A stretch of 64,000 bases of DNA, from assembly GCA_947000775.1 (NCBI GenBank), contig CAMQGK010000008.1:18621001-18685000 (forward strand), read 5' to 3'. The notes beneath the pieces are model-generated. The model saw nothing but the letters and a program-made list of their open reading frames with translations. It ran no database searches and was not told where the DNA came from. This DNA is from Pterois miles. Its lineage: Eukaryota > Chordata > Actinopteri > Perciformes > Scorpaenidae. The translations under genes and the position numbers were made by a program. Positions 32,458-44,690 of the stretch are shown one piece after another. How positions within the stretch are numbered: position 1 is the stretch's first letter; every line of letters begins with the position of its first letter.

Positions 32458-33395
32458 GACTCAACGCTCACAGACTCTCTTGTTGGTCCTGTTGATCATA
32501 TCTATAGCTGGGCGTGTAGCCTTATTACATGGAGCACATTAATAATCAATCATTCATTAATATCACAATATGTATCTATAACTAATAACTCAACATTATG
32601 AATCCTAAACTCCTGAGTTGTTGCCAAAGGTGAAGGAGAGTGATGACACTCAGCTACATACACAATTAGTTTAATATCAGAATGAAACCTGATATTCAAT
32701 GAAATGATTTCATTCAGTAAAAAGCTCAAAGTGTGATATTAATCAGCTGAATGTGATGATCTCAGGGATGCTGCAGAGTTCTTCAGCATAGTGTTCAGTG
32801 ATTGGAGTTGTTTTATATACACACACATCAAATAAGCAAGTTCTTTAGAAATGAAATGTTTATTTAATTAACTACACGACTAAACTACTGACAGAAAATA
32901 AGAGAATAAATGATAAAACTAAAGGAAAAAGGAACAGAATGATAAAGGACGAATGAAGGAATACAGTCAACACAACTATCAACATATTACTCCTCCCATG
33001 AAATAAACTACACTGATTCTTTCAGTTCAACTTCTTCTGCAGGATTAATACTAATTAATCTGTTTCTCATAATTAATTCTTCCCTATTTCTCATCTGGGC
33101 TTCATCTGCTGCAAAACGGTATCAAACATTCCTCTGATATAAATCACTGAATGAAACCTGATCACCTGAATTAAAACAACACAGATAAACCTTGTTATAT
33201 TAACCTGTAGGTATACAAACACTACAGCAGACAGGCCTATATATGTAGATATATATGAGCACTAATTACACAGCAAATGAAAGGATCAGATTGATCTCAA
33301 CATGTGGCCCAGATGTGTCCAGATGAGAGCAAGAGGCCAAAGGGAAGGGGTCTCTCCCATGAAGCAGACATGTCTGAGAGACTCAGTTGGTAGAA
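32458..33395. repeat. Unit-4 copy of the conserved 3' flank
   Basis: This matches positions 1-490 and 52512-53030 closely and then 20620-20930. The empty site for the unit-1 Tc1 lies near 33250. Confidence 0.8.
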
Positions 33396-33624
33396 CAGGC
33401 ACCTCATGTGCTAAAGGTTGAAATGTTTGCTGCAGTGGCCCCGGACGTCGTCCTCTCTATCTCCCCATTTCACCACTATCTCAATCGATAAAAATGAAAA
33501 CCTCAGGAATTTTTTTTCTTTTAGAAATAACTTGTTTGTTCATGTTCATACATGTTGAAGGTTTATTATCTTGTTACAGTTGTTTGTTTTCAAGTGAATA
33601 TGAATGAATACAATATTAAACTGA
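33396..33624. other. Unassigned sequence in the ZnF-4 3' flank
   Basis: Nothing is recognised here. Confidence 0.3.
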
Positions 33625-34452
33625 AGCTGCAAGCAGTGATGAGTATTGCAGTTTTTCACCACTTCCTGTGTCCATTATGTGAAGCTAGAAAAGACACACT
33701 AAACGTGATGTTTCTCATTATCTAGCATGGATCACACAGTGTACATTTCATGTGAATCAGATGATGTTTGTCATATAACGCTGACTTATAACCGACCTGT
33801 TGCCAGTAGGTGCCGCTAAAACTATGAATCAATGGTGACATGTAGATGTCCTCAAACCTGGACTGTTATGAAGTAGGTCAAGTTTGGGACAGATTGGCTC
33901 AAGTGTAGATGAGTTAAAACAGTTTGTCTTTCAATAAAGAATCATATTAATGCTCCACCACGCCACGTCAATGTTGTTACCTAACAAATCATAATTTAAA
34001 CAATGTTTCATCACAAAGCTCTTCAGATGGTACTGACCAAATCTGAAATCGATCGGGTTAAATCTGTAGGAGGAGTTTGTTAAAAAGCAGAGCCTGATAA
34101 CGGCATAAAAAGCCCGAAAATAACACATTCAATTCAAAATGGCCGACTTCCTGTTGGGTTTTGGATATAGCTCTGATTTTTTTGTGCGTCTCCACGTTAC
34201 ATCTGCCTGCCAAATGCAGGTGAGAAACCTGAGGGAGAATATCAAGCTTTAAAATGCAGCAGGGGGCGCTAATGAGACATTTTTGAAGGTTCAAGCCTGA
34301 GAACCTTAAAATAACAAATTGATCACCACATCTGATGAGTGTGCAAAGTTAAAGCTCTCAAAAAGGCCACTGATAAAAGAAACATAATAACAATTTCTTC
34401 AGTTTCAATAGGGTCCTCGCAGCCCCACGTCGTCGATGCTTGGGCCCTAAAT
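33625..34452. mobile_element. Interspersed repeat ending in cttgggccctaa
   Basis: Begins gaagctgcaagcagtgatga and ends tcgatgcttgggccctaa, with internal 'gcagggggcgctaatgag'. I recognise these as the ends of a repeat common in teleost genomes, probably a non-autonomous DNA element, but cannot assign the class. The copy is decayed and has no useful frame. Confidence 0.45.
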
Positions 34453-34828
34453 GTTAATCAGATTGATATTTACTTTGGTTAAATGAATAGTATATTGTGT
34501 AAAATGTAAACGTTACATAAAATATCTTTTAAATTCCCAATAAATTAATCAGTAGATTATCAAACAAATTGAAAAGTTTGTCACTCAAGAAATACCTGTT
34601 ACTGAGTCCCTTTCCCTCAATCTCTCTAACAGGGGATCTGAGTGCAAAGTTAGCGTGACCCATAGAGTCACAGTGGTTAAACTGATGGCAAATACGTCAG
34701 GGTGAAATGAACCTGAATGTTTCTTTAAAATTTTTACAGATCTGTGATTGGTTCTCTTCCTTCGACTGGTTCGACTGGAAAACTCTACTAGATGTTCTGA
34801 CAGATCAGCCACACGACACCAAAAACAG
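34453..34828. other. 3' flank of ZnF-4
   Basis: No gene. Bases 34600-34720 match 45780-45870 of unit 5 (shared 'agcgtgacccatagag'). Confidence 0.4.
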
Positions 34829-35728
34829 TCAAAATGCTGCAGTGTGACTGTGTTGGTGGGTTTTAAGATTACGACTAGTAGAAAATGCTTTCCCACATTG
34901 ATCACACCAGTACGGTTTCTCTCCAGTGTGAACACGTTTGTGTGTTTGAAGGTGACCCTGTTGTGAGAAAGCTGCCCCACATTCATCACAGCAGTAGGGT
35001 TTCTCTCCAGTGTGAATGCGTTGGTGGGTTTTAAGGGAATTATCACGTGAAAACATTTTCCCACACTGGTCGCACCAGTACGGTTTCTCTCCAGTGTGAA
35101 CACGTTGGTGGGTTTTGAGAGAACTATCCTGGGAAAAAGCCTTCCCACATTGGTCACACCAGTACGGTTTCTCTCCTGTGTGAATGCGTCTGTGTGTTTG
35201 AAGGTGACTCTGTCGTGCGAAAGCTATCCCACATTCATCACAGCTGTACGGTTTCTCTCCAGTATGAGTGCGTTTATGTGTTTGAAGGTTACCCTGTCGT
35301 GCGAAAGCTAGCCCACATTCATCACAGCTGTAGGGTTTCTCTCCAGTGTGAATGCGCTGATGCTTTTTCAGCTCACTTGAGGAAGTGAAAGCTGTGCCAC
35401 ACTCTTCACAGCTGTAGGGTTTCTCTCCAGTGTGGATGCGTGTATGTGTTTTTAGATGATCTGATGTAGTGAAAGCTGTCCCACATTCATTACACCTGTA
35501 AGGTTTCTCTCCAGTGTGAATGCGATGATGCTTTTTTAGATCACCCGATGTAGTGAAAGCTGCCCCACAGTCATCACAGCTGTAGGGTTTCTCTCCAGTG
35601 TGAATACGTTGGTGGACTTTGAGTTTGCTGCGTGAAGACAAAGTTTTCCCACATTGGTCACAGCTGTGTAGTTTCTCTCCAGTGTCACCTCTCTGATCAA
35701 TCAGTCCTTTTCTTCTTCCTCGCCGTTT
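34829..35728 (-). CDS. ZnF-4 terminal exon: ten-finger C2H2 protein
   Basis: The exon runs from acceptor ttgctatag to a stop at 34829-34831, 300 codons, uninterrupted. It opens K-R-R-G-R-R-K-G-L-I-D-Q-R-G-D-T-G-E-K. Ten fingers follow with helix residues -1/2/3/6 SSKV, TGDK, TDHT, SSEK, RGNT, RSHT, QSST, RNST, QGHT, TRNT. Finger 1 has Leu in place of the conserved Phe (C-G-K-T-L). It ends H-Q-H-S-H-T-A-A-F, with the last finger complete. Exons 2 and 3 of module 3 bring the total to 1149 bp, or 382 residues. Its promoter and splice sites look intact, making it one of the two best candidates for a working gene in the window. Confidence 0.92.
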   Translation of the reverse strand, partial: KRRGRRKGLIDQRGDTGEKLHSCDQCGKTLSSRSKLKVHQRIHTGEKPYSCDDCGAAFTTSGDLKKHHRIHTGEKPYRCNECGTAFTTSDHLKTHTRIHTGEKPYSCEECGTAFTSSSELKKHQRIHTGEKPYSCDECGLAFARQGNLQTHKRTHTGEKPYSCDECGIAFARQSHLQTHRRIHTGEKPYWCDQCGKAFSQDSSLKTHQRVHTGEKPYWCDQCGKMFSRDNSLKTHQRIHTGEKPYCCDECGAAFSQQGHLQTHKRVHTGEKPYWCDQCGKAFSTSRNLKTHQHSHTAAF

Positions 35729-36193
35729 CTATAGCAACAGACATACAGAGAGTCAGTCAGTGAGAAGCCATGGTGGAGCGACCTATCTAGAACCATAAAG
35801 AACATTTAGAACACGTCAGTGGAACATAACCCACAATGCTCCAGTCTGACTAATGCACTACCACCTGAGACAACCAACTGCAGGGCCGTGTCCCTCTGGA
35901 GACATTTGATTGGTCACCACAGACGACCCCATTACATTTATCAATTATCAGTCAACATTCCCATTACTTTACCACTATGATGCTTGTTTTTATTTTTTTT
36001 ATTTATCTTATTGTGTTTTTTGTGATGCAACAAAATCATTACAGCAAATTCCTTGTTTATACTAGAAAAGCACTCGGAGAGCGCAGACCTCCACCAAGCA
36101 CCATAGTTTCCCCCCTGGCGGTTTCTTCTGGATCTATCTCCTCAAGTATCAAAGCTAGATCAAATTCGTTGACATTCTTCACATGCTGAATTG
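35729..36193. other. Intron upstream of ZnF-4
   Basis: Conserved acceptor-side intron (35735-36060), then a segment not seen elsewhere (36060-36193) just before the 24-bp array. Confidence 0.5.
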
Positions 36194-36573
36194 TGAACCT
36201 GAACAGGTAGAGAACAGAGAACCTGAACAGGTAGAGAACAGAGAACCTGAACAGGTAGAGAACAGAGAACCTGAACAGGTAGAGAACAGAGAACCTGAAC
36301 AAGTAGAGAACAGAGAACCTGAACAGGGAGAGAACAGAGAACCTGATCAGGTAGAGAACAGAGCACCTGAACAGGTAGAGAACAGAGAACCTGAACAGGG
36401 AGAGAACAGAGAACCTGAACAGGTAGAGAACAGAGAACCTGAACAGGTAGAGAACAGAGAACCTGAACAGGTAGAGAACAGAGAACCTGAACAGGTAGAG
36501 AACAGAGAACCTGAACAGGTAGAGAACAGAGAACCTGAACAGGGAGAGAACAGAGAACCTGAACAGGTAGAGA
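36194..36573. repeat. 24-bp minisatellite, about 16 copies
   Basis: Same unit and same relative position as 23353-24160, with occasional agg-to-ggg variants. The 149-codon plus-strand frame V-E-N-R-E-P-E-Q is a by-product of the array. Confidence 0.97.
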
Positions 36574-36745
36574 GCGTCCAGCATGCTAATGTCCTGCCTG
36601 CTAACGTTCAGCATGCTGACGTCGCAAATTAATGATTAAAAGGTGCTACATGTGAGCTCTACTGCCTCTACGACAGCTGAGCCTGTGGCTCGTAGCTAAT
36701 GGTGCTAACAGTAGAAAGTATATGTATGTGTGTGTTTGTGTGTAG

Positions 36746-36894
36746 CCAGGTGGAACTGACGTTGGGCAGTGATTGGTCTGAATGGACCTGTAATGACGTG
36801 GACTGGCTCTGCTGCGGGTCCAAGTCTGTCCTTTGTCTCCTCCACGTCGGGCTGGGACGCCTTGTGGCTGGAGTGAAGCATCGTGTTACTGCAG
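36746..36894 (+). other. Exon-like conserved block on the opposite strand, copy 1
   Basis: On the plus strand, tttgtgtgtag is followed by 149 bp with one open frame (Q-V-E-L-T-L-G-S-D-W-S-E-W-T-C-N-D-V-D-W) and then ACTGCAG|gtaaaag, a good donor. The block recurs at 47418-47566 with a single change. I do not recognise the protein. It may be an exon relic or a repeat. Confidence 0.3.
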
Positions 36895-37059
36895 GTAAAA
36901 GTTTGGTGGGGCCGTAAGCCAGCTGGTGTGGCGGTGCTCGCTGGTGGCTTGCTAATATGCGGTACCTGCTTACGCTCATTTTGTTGGACGGTAAAGAACT
37001 GATATAGACACCGACACAAATCACCATGGAGAAATCCCACATCAAAGAAACATCACATC

Positions 37060-39120
37060 ACAAATGAGCTCGAGAATTTCAAGCGGAATTAAAAGACTTC
37101 AGAAATTAAACAAGAAAAGTTATCGGATCTTAAAAAAGAGATCAAGCAACAGAAAAATGACCTACAGCGTACGGCGGAGAGGTCCAAGAAAATCAAAGAG
37201 AGAGTGGAAAAGAGAAATAATCCTGTTGGAGGTAATAAAAACACTAACACAGGATTTGAAAGAGAGTGAAAGACAACTGGAATACCTAGAAAATAAATCA
37301 CGCCAAAATAACATTAGAATCTACAATGTTAAGGAGGACACCACTCTTACTAATATGACTCAATTTTTGGAGATGCCTATTAATGAGGTTTTGGACATTC
37401 AAAAGGAAAGATTGAAGATAACAGCAGCGCATCGCTCTGACAGTGTGACGGATAAGGAAAAGGAAATTAGTCAGTCAACATACTTGAAATCAATTAGGTG
37501 ATACTGACGTATTGTAATATAAAACAAAGGATGAGGGCTGGGAGAGGAAAGCCAGGACACTGGAGCCCATGCATCAAAAACTGCATGGAAATCCCAAAGC
37601 ATTCATGGAAATTGGTGGCATCTAGGGAAGTCCCCCTTCTCCCCCTTTTTGGTTGTGGAGAAGTTAAAGATCTCGTTTCACCACCTAGTTTATGTGATTG
37701 TGTTTGTTTTAACGTTCCTCCACTTTGTGTGTATCCTGTTTTCATCCACAAAGTATAAACTAAATCGAATGAAAATGATAAAAGAACTAGGTTAAATATC
37801 CAAGATCCACACACAGAATAACATATCTTTTCAAGTAACCTCAATATTCTCTCCCTTTATGTCAATGGCGTAAATAACTGTATAAAGAGGAAAAAAGTTC
37901 TGCAGCAATTAAAGAAGGATAAGGGAGACAGATTGTTTCTCCAAGAAACTCATTTGACACAAGGACATAAGAAGCGAAATAAAATAGCAAATGCACAGGT
38001 TTTTTCATCTTCATCTTCATATTATTCAGCAAGAAGAAACGTTGCAAGGAGGAAAAGCTGTTTAAGAGGAGAACTTTAGCATACGTATCAGCAAAGAAAA
38101 GACAACTGGAGCAAGTTAAACATGAGCTTGAATTAGAAATTAAATCCCTGCAGGACAGGTAGAAACTAAATCCATCATTATTAACACTAAACAATTAAAA
38201 GAAACGTGCAGAATTTGATAAAATGTTAACAGAAGAAATAGAACGATCACTTAGATTTTCTAAACAAAAACATTATGACGGGGAACTAAACGCAAAATTC
38301 TGTCATAAAAACTGAAGACGCAAAACTGCAAATCCTACGTTTCTACTTTAAAAAATGATACTTCAACAGAAAAGAGGAGATAGTGGAAGAGTTTGCAGGA
38401 TTTTATGAGAACCTATTCAAGGATGAATCAGGGCAAACAGACAAAACAAAAATGGAAAAACAAGTCCCTTTACGTCAAAATGAGTCTCTCCTCAAACCAA
38501 TAACAACAGAAGAAATATCAAGACAAATAAAGAAACTAAAATAGGGTAATAAGACTCCAGGTGACGATGGTTATATCCATGAATTTTACCAAGAACTAAG
38601 ACCATCACTGATACCAATCCTACATAAAGTTTATAATGTTGAGCTAGACTCTGGAAAATGGGCACCAAACTGGAGCTCATCAGTAATCACAGTCACTCCT
38701 AAAGAGGCAAGAACTAAACTATATGTTCATCATCTTCATCATCAACATCGCTGTTAAACAGATCAAAAAATACTGTCAATAACAGCAGAAAGATTAAATG
38801 AAATAATGGCTTTGTTTCAAACAGATACTGAGCAGGTAATATAAGACTTACCTTAAACACAACGAAACACTGTTTGATTTGTTAACAACTGATGCAGAAA
38901 AAGCATTTGACAGAGTGCTCTGGCCTTACATCTTTAATACAGCCAAGGCCTTTGGCTTCCATCCCAAAATTATCTTCTGGTTACAATTAATGTATAAAAA
39001 CTCTGTAGCACGATTTAAAGGCAATAGCACCCTATCAAGACCCCTAAAAATACACATGGAACCAGACTGGGAGACCCAATGTCAGGCCTGATTTTTGCAG
39101 TGTGTTTCCAACCGCTAGAT
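37060..39120 (+). mobile_element. L1-type LINE, decayed
   Basis: Bases 37064-37500 resemble L1 ORF1 (coiled-coil region; ENKSRQNNIRIYNVKE). Near 37850-37975 an endonuclease start is visible (VNGVNNCIKRKKVLQQLKKD, LFLQETHL). At 38370-38650 comes the linker to the reverse transcriptase (EEFAGFYENLFKDESG, NKTPGDDGYIHEFYQELRPS), and at 38879-39091 the transcriptase motif TDAEKAFDRVLW. Stops and deletions occur throughout. Confidence 0.85.
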
Positions 39121-39234
39121 GAATGAGTGAGGCAGCAGAACTATGCTAAAGGTGTAAAAATAGGACAAGAAGACCATAAGTTGGCCTTGTGTTAGATATG
39201 AAGATGTATGTAGATGTGAATGTGTGGGTATATA

Positions 39235-40322
39235 CAGTTGAAAGAAAAAGTATGTGAACCTTTGGATTTAATACCTGGTCGACCCTCCTTTGGCAGCAAC
39301 AACCTCAACCAGACGTTTCCTGTAGCTGCAGATCAGACCTGCTCAGCGGTCAGGAGGAGTTCTGGACCGATCCTCTTTACAAACCTGGTTCAGTTCAGTG
39401 ATGTTCTGGATGTCTGGTGTGAATCTCTCTCTGGAGGTCCTGAGGTCAGGACTCGGACTGGGCCGCTCCAGAAGGCCTATTTTCTTCTGTTGGTGATCTA
39501 CTTCTCTGCTTTGGGTCGTTGTCCTGTTGGATCACCATCCTCTGCTGAGCTTCAGCTGGAGCACAGATGGTCTGAAGTTTTCCTGCTAAACGTCTCGATA
39601 AAATAGTGAATTCATGTTTCCGTCGATGGTGGCGATCCGTCCAGGCCCTGAGGCAGCGAAGCAGCCCCGAACCATGACGCCCCTCCACCATATTTCACAG
39701 TGGTGATGAGGTTTAGATGTTGGTGTGCTGAGCCTTTTTCCCTCCACATAGCGTTGTGTGGTCCTTCCTAACAGCTCAGTTCTGGTTTCAGCTGTCCAAG
39801 GTTTTGCAGTGTGCTGTGGGCATCCAGCTGTTTTGGCAAACTTAACCTGAGCAGTGGTTTTTGGACAGCAGTGTTTCCTCCGTGGTGTCCTCCATCAGCT
39901 CCATTCTTCTTTAATGTTACCGATTGGAGTAGTCAACTAAAATGTCAGCATGTACCAGAGTCTCTGTTAGTCTTTAGCTGCCCTCTAGGACTCTTTTTCA
40001 CCTATTGAGCGTTCGGCGCTGGGCTCTAGCGGCCATTTTACAGGACGACCACGCCTAGGGAGAGTAGCAGCAGTGCTGAACTGTCTCCATCTGTAGACAG
40101 TCTGTCTCACCGTGGACACATGGACATCAAGGCTTTTAGAGAGACTTCTGGAACCCTTTCAGCTTCATATCAGTCAGCAGGTCTTGATCGTAGGTCTTCT
40201 GAGAGCTCTTTAGTGCGAGGCATGGTTCCCATCAGGCAATGCTTCAGGAGAACAGCTAACTCCAAACTGCTGTGTTTTTATAGGGCAGCTTTAACCAACA
40301 CCTCCAATCATCACACTGACTG
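39235..40322 (-). mobile_element. Tc1-like transposon, truncated second copy
   Basis: Reverse complement of the 1206-2579 family. The intact end is at 39235 (cagttgaaagaaaaag) and the other end is cut off at about 40322 against a T-rich run. Minus-strand frames include M-V-I-Q-Q-D-N-D-P-K. It shares some lesions with the first copy, so both stem from an already damaged source. Confidence 0.88.
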
Positions 40323-40339
40323 ACTTTTTTTTTTTTCAT

Positions 40340-42850
40340 TTTCCTTTTTACATCTTTAGTGTACACAGGATAAACGAAATGGGTGGTGGCGTTGTATTTT
40401 ATATACAGAGAGCTTTTCAGTGTAAGGTGATTGAGAGTACAGTGGTCGATGATATCATGAGTCTGAATATTGAAATTCATGTTACTAAATTTAAGAGTAC
40501 ATTTCTGAGTTGCGTATATAGAACGGCTGGTTCTTGCATTGATCAGTTTTTGAATACCAGACGTGATATTTTGGGAAAGTCTGTAATAAGAAATCACTCT
40601 TTGTTTGTGGTGACTTTAATGCTGATTTGTTGAAACGGAATGAACATAAACTAACAACAGATTTTTGTAACGTAAAGCTTAGTTTTGGTCTCTGGCCCCT
40701 TACTGACAAACCTAGTAGGATAACTAAAGATAGAGCCACACTGACTGATAACATCTTTACCAACGTTCACGACCAAGAAACAAGCGGTTTGCTCTTGAAT
40801 GATATCAGTCAGCATCTTCCCATCTTTGTGATCTCACTTAAGTTCAATGTTAAATGTTGAGTTAATGTACGTGAGCCTTCCTGTAAACTAGTAAGACTGA
40901 GGACACCAGAAAGAACCGAGGACTTAAAGATGGACCTTACAAACCAGAACTGGGAGGAAGTTTATGATGATGGGCATGCAAAAAGAAAAATTTACTTTAC
41001 AAAAAATTCTAACAACTATGAACCAGTGAAATGAAAATAAAAATATAATCTTTAAAAAAAACAAACAAAAACTGTTGTGACTGATGACAAAAAATATGTT
41101 TCAAAATCTAATGAATTGTAATATTAGCACAATGTTCCTTTGTGGGGAAAATGAAACTGATATAAGTGAACCTGTCAGACCGTTGACCCAGATATGTGAT
41201 CAGTGTTTTCATAAATGTGGTTTTCCTAATAATATGAAATTAGCAAAGGTTATTCCGATATATAAAAATGGAGATAAGCGTCACATGGATAACTATAGAC
41301 CTGTATCCTTTCTTCCTCAGTTTTCAAATATATTAGAGAAATTATTTCTGAAACAACTGGATCTCTTTATCAGTAAATATGACCTACTGAGTGAAAACCA
41401 GTACGGATGTAGGGAAACTAGAACTACTACCTACGCTGTGATGGAGATGGAAGAAGAGATAAAGTCAGTTGAAAATGATGAGTGCTAAATTGGCATTTAT
41501 ATTGATCTATATATTATATTGATGCTATAGATAACAGCCAGTTATTAATAAAACTGGAGAAGTCTGGAATAAGAGGTGGAGCTCACCGCTGGCTGAAAGG
41601 TTATTTAGAAAATAGACAATGTGAGTCAGGATTTATGGAGAACCCCAGGGATCGCTGCTGGGTCCACAACTGTTTATACTTTATATTAATTATATCTGGA
41701 ATGTTACGGATCTGTTATAATTTGTAATTTTGACAGATGATACAAATTTATTTTGCTCTGGGAAGAATTTAATTTTAATTATTATTTTTTTTTTATTTTT
41801 TGTTTGCTACTGAAAGGAAGCTGGACACCATCAAGACCTGGTTTGATGTTGATAAACTGACGCTCAATATTAAGAAAACTAAATTCATGGTTTTTGGAAA
41901 CATAAAAGAAATTAAAAGAGATATTGAATTGAAAATGCTTGATGTTGAAATTAAGAGTTTTTGAGAGAAGATTCCTCTGGGTTGTCATTGATCATAAACG
42001 AGCATGGAAACAACATACTGACTATATTAAAGGTTATATTTCAAAGTCAGTATTAATCCTCTATCAATCTCTGGATATATTGATTTTAATCTCAATGAGT
42101 TTTCTAACCTGGTTAAATAAAGGATATAATAATAATAAATATTAAGTTATGAGGCCTTTCATGTAATTTATCGTTCACTTCTACTTCCTTATATTTCTGA
42201 CTGTGTGGAACTGTGGGGGTCGACTTTTAAAATGACTCAAAATTCAATGGTTTTACTCCCAAAATGAACCATACGTATTACTAATAAGGCTGCTTGCTGT
42301 GATCACACTAATCCGTTGTTTATTAGTTCATATGCTATGAAATGTAATGATTTGGTTTATTATGAAATAATGACAATAATGTTCAGAGCCAAATCAAAGT
42401 GTCTCCCAGATGGTGAACAAACGACTTTAATCCCTGCGGAGAGTAAATCTGATCTGAGAGGCGTTTATGAGTTTACTGTACAAAAAGGTAAAACAGGAAT
42501 TAAAGGAGGTGTTTCTGTTGTTGTGATGGAATAATATTAGAAATTTAAGGTGGTATAATTCACTTTTGGTTTTCAGAGGAAAGGTTTGCAAAACTATTTC
42601 TGAGGGTGACAAGTCTGAATGATTTCTCATTTTTTCGTTTGTTTTCTTTTTTGTTTCTTGAGGGAAACTTAATTTGATAAGTATATCGGTAAAATAGGCA
42701 AATAGAAGCATTTAGCTTCTGCCAATTCAGTCACTACTTAATACAACGACTGCTGACTGTTGATATTGATTGTACAGTTCATACTTACTGTATTATGTGT
42801 GATGACTGAATAAAAAATTACTACTACCACTATATACTACTATATATTAC
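40340..42850 (+). mobile_element. Jockey/L2-like non-LTR retrotransposon, near full ORF2 but broken
   Basis: In order on the plus strand: endonuclease-like frames at 40379-40860, reverse transcriptase at 41084-41488 (LAKVIPIYKNGDKRHMDNYR, ENQYGCRETRTTTYAVME), then RGGAHRWLKGYLENRQ near 41575 and KTWFDVDKLTLNIKKTKFM near 41835. A C-terminal stretch at about 42316-42535 contains NDLVYYEIMTIMFRAKSK. The catalytic Y/F-A-D-D motif is not clearly intact, and frames are interrupted. The exact clade is uncertain. Confidence 0.75.
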
Positions 42851-42929
42851 TTCTGCCTCTCAATAACCCTCAGTGTTTATGGCCCACAACCACTGCTGTG
42901 TACATTTACATGACTAACCAACTGTGATG

Positions 42930-43228
42930 TAGCAGCAGATTTCTGGTCCTCTCAAGGTTCCACTGTGGAGAGGAGGTGCCGCTCTGCCTCTATCTGAAGC
43001 TGATAGATGTTGGTCTATTGTACATCTGTCCATCCTGAAGGGGGATCCCTCCTCTGTTGCTCTTCCTGAGGTTTCTTCCATGTTGTCTTTTTCCCTGTAA
43101 AAGGGTTTTTTGGTTGGGGAGTTTCTCCTGATCTGATGAGGGTCGTTCTGTAAAGGACAGAGGGTGTCGTATCCTGTACAGACTGTAAACCTCCTGAGGC
43201 TAAACTGTGATTTGTGATTTTGGGATAC
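42930..43228. repeat. Interspersed teleost repeat
   Basis: Contains 'tacatctgtccatcctgaag', 'ctcttcctgaggtttcttcc' and 'gacagagggtgtcgtatcctg', words I recognise from a very widespread teleost repeat. No frame. Confidence 0.55.
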
Positions 43229-43247
43229 ATGATAAAACCTTCAGCAG

Positions 43248-43413
43248 CGCTGGTCGGATCTTAGCAGCGGTGCTGCTGCTGCATACAGAGGAAACACTGT
43301 GGCTGCAGGTCGGATCTTAGCAGCGGTGCTGCTGCTGCATACAGAGGAAACACTGGTGAGGCTGCAGGTCAGATCTTAGCAGCGGTGCTGCTGCTGCATA
43401 CAGAGGAAACACT
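43248..43413. repeat. 59-bp tandem repeat in intron 3 of module 3, three copies
   Basis: Same unit as 28918-29327; the first copy is 4 bp short ('aacactgtggctgc'). Confidence 0.93.
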
Positions 43414-43484
43414 GGTGGATCCCCGCCGACCCTCCACCGTTTCCTGCTTTCTACCTTCGGCTTTGTTTCGGTTTTAAACAGACA

Positions 43485-43492
43485 TGACGTCA
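43485..43492. promoter_or_regulatory. CRE palindrome TGACGTCA, module 3
   Basis: Kept in full although the base 3' of it differs from module 2 (tgacgtcat against tgacgtcac). Confidence 0.4.
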
Positions 43493-43615
43493 TGTTACTC
43501 AGACTACACAATAAAAGAGGAGACTTCCTTCTACCTGAACAGCAATTTATTCAGTTATTGACTCGTCATCGTGTCTTTAGTGTCGTTATGAAGCCATGAA
43601 GTCATGAACACTGAC

Positions 43616-43751
43616 CTGAACATCGGTGGTCTCAGAGGACGAGTCTGCTGCTGGACTTCTGGGGACCTGGTTGTTCCACTGGTCCAGGTCCTTCTGGTCC
43701 TCCTCCATTTCACTCTTGAAGTGCTCCTGGTCCAGGTCCTGGTCCTGGTCT
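43616..43751 (-). CDS. Module 3, exon 3 of ZnF-4
   Basis: 136 bp, phase 2 to phase 0, with the acidic sequence D-Q-D-Q-D-L-D-Q through T-D-V-Q as in module 2. Both splice sites are intact. Confidence 0.8.
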
Positions 43752-43840
43752 CTGTTTCAGAGAGTGTGATCAGTGTTTTATTTCCTCAATCATTCAGTCC
43801 AGTGGACTGGATTCAGATGGAGGCTCCGCCTCTTATTTAC

Positions 43841-43953
43841 CTGTTGCCATGGTGAATCGGAGTCTCACAGCTCCATTGATCATGGCTGTTTTCATCCTCA
43901 CATTTGATCGAACAAACTCTGATCAGCTGTTCTGGAACCGAAAACTTTTCCAT
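43841..43953 (-). CDS. Module 3, exon 2 of ZnF-4 (start codon)
   Basis: ATG at 43951-43953; same 37 residues as the other complete modules; donor AACAG|gtaaat. Confidence 0.82.
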
Positions 43954-44492
43954 CTCACAGTTTGTTAAAGCTGCTTTCTGAAACGGGCTCCTGGTCCTGG
44001 TCTCTGAGATCCAGCAGGTCTCCACTCTGACTGCTGGACTCTGTAGTCCTGGACTCACTACAAATCAAAGCACACGGAGATATTCAGGTCCTGCTGTCTC
44101 CTCTGGTTTTACTCTGATAACATGCTCCATGTCAGCCTGAAAACATCGGAGTTAGCATCGGAGCTAGCCCAGCGTGCTAACGCTACATCCGCTTTGATTT
44201 CCGGCTCAAACAAACATCATCAAAGTCTTATTAGCCTGTTAGCTTCTGCTAAGCTCCGTTAGCATCGGCTCATTTTAAACTAGCTTCACTAAAACACAAA
44301 GGAGCTGAAGTTCAACCAGAGAACACCAGCACTCATTAAAGAGAGCTAAGGCTAACGCTAGCAGTTAGCCACACAGCAGCAGGCCGAAGCTAACAGCGGC
44401 TAATTAGCTGCTTAGCATCGGAGCTAGCCCAGCGTGCTAACGCTACATCCGCTTTGATTTCCGGCTCAAAGAAACATTATTAAAGTGTTTAC

Positions 44493-44690
44493 CTGAGTGT
44501 GTGCGGGTTCACCTGGAGCTCTGCCGCCTCAAAACAGACAAATATGCTCGTCAGCTAACGAGACAACGATCCCGCCGCCAGCCCGAGGTCACAACGAGAC
44601 AACCACACTTCCGGGTCCAAGTACTTCCGGTCTGGTTTTTCACTTTAAAGTGACAGAAAGTCGCCGCCTGGAGGTCAGGAGGGAAACAAC
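44493..44690 (-). promoter_or_regulatory. Module 3 promoter and exon 1 (ZnF-4)
   Basis: An uninterrupted version of the shared promoter: twin ETS sites (cacttccggg and acttccgg near 44606-44630), palindrome CACTTTAAAGTG at 44641-44652, and the exon 1 donor cactcag|gtaaaca at 44493. The intron below carries both copies of the internal direct repeat (around 44155 and 44415). Confidence 0.72.

Noticed and set aside
36183..36632. 149-codon plus-strand frame V-E-N-R-E-P-E-Q
   Set aside because: Open because 24 is a multiple of three; antisense to the ZnF-4 intron, with no conservation of length.
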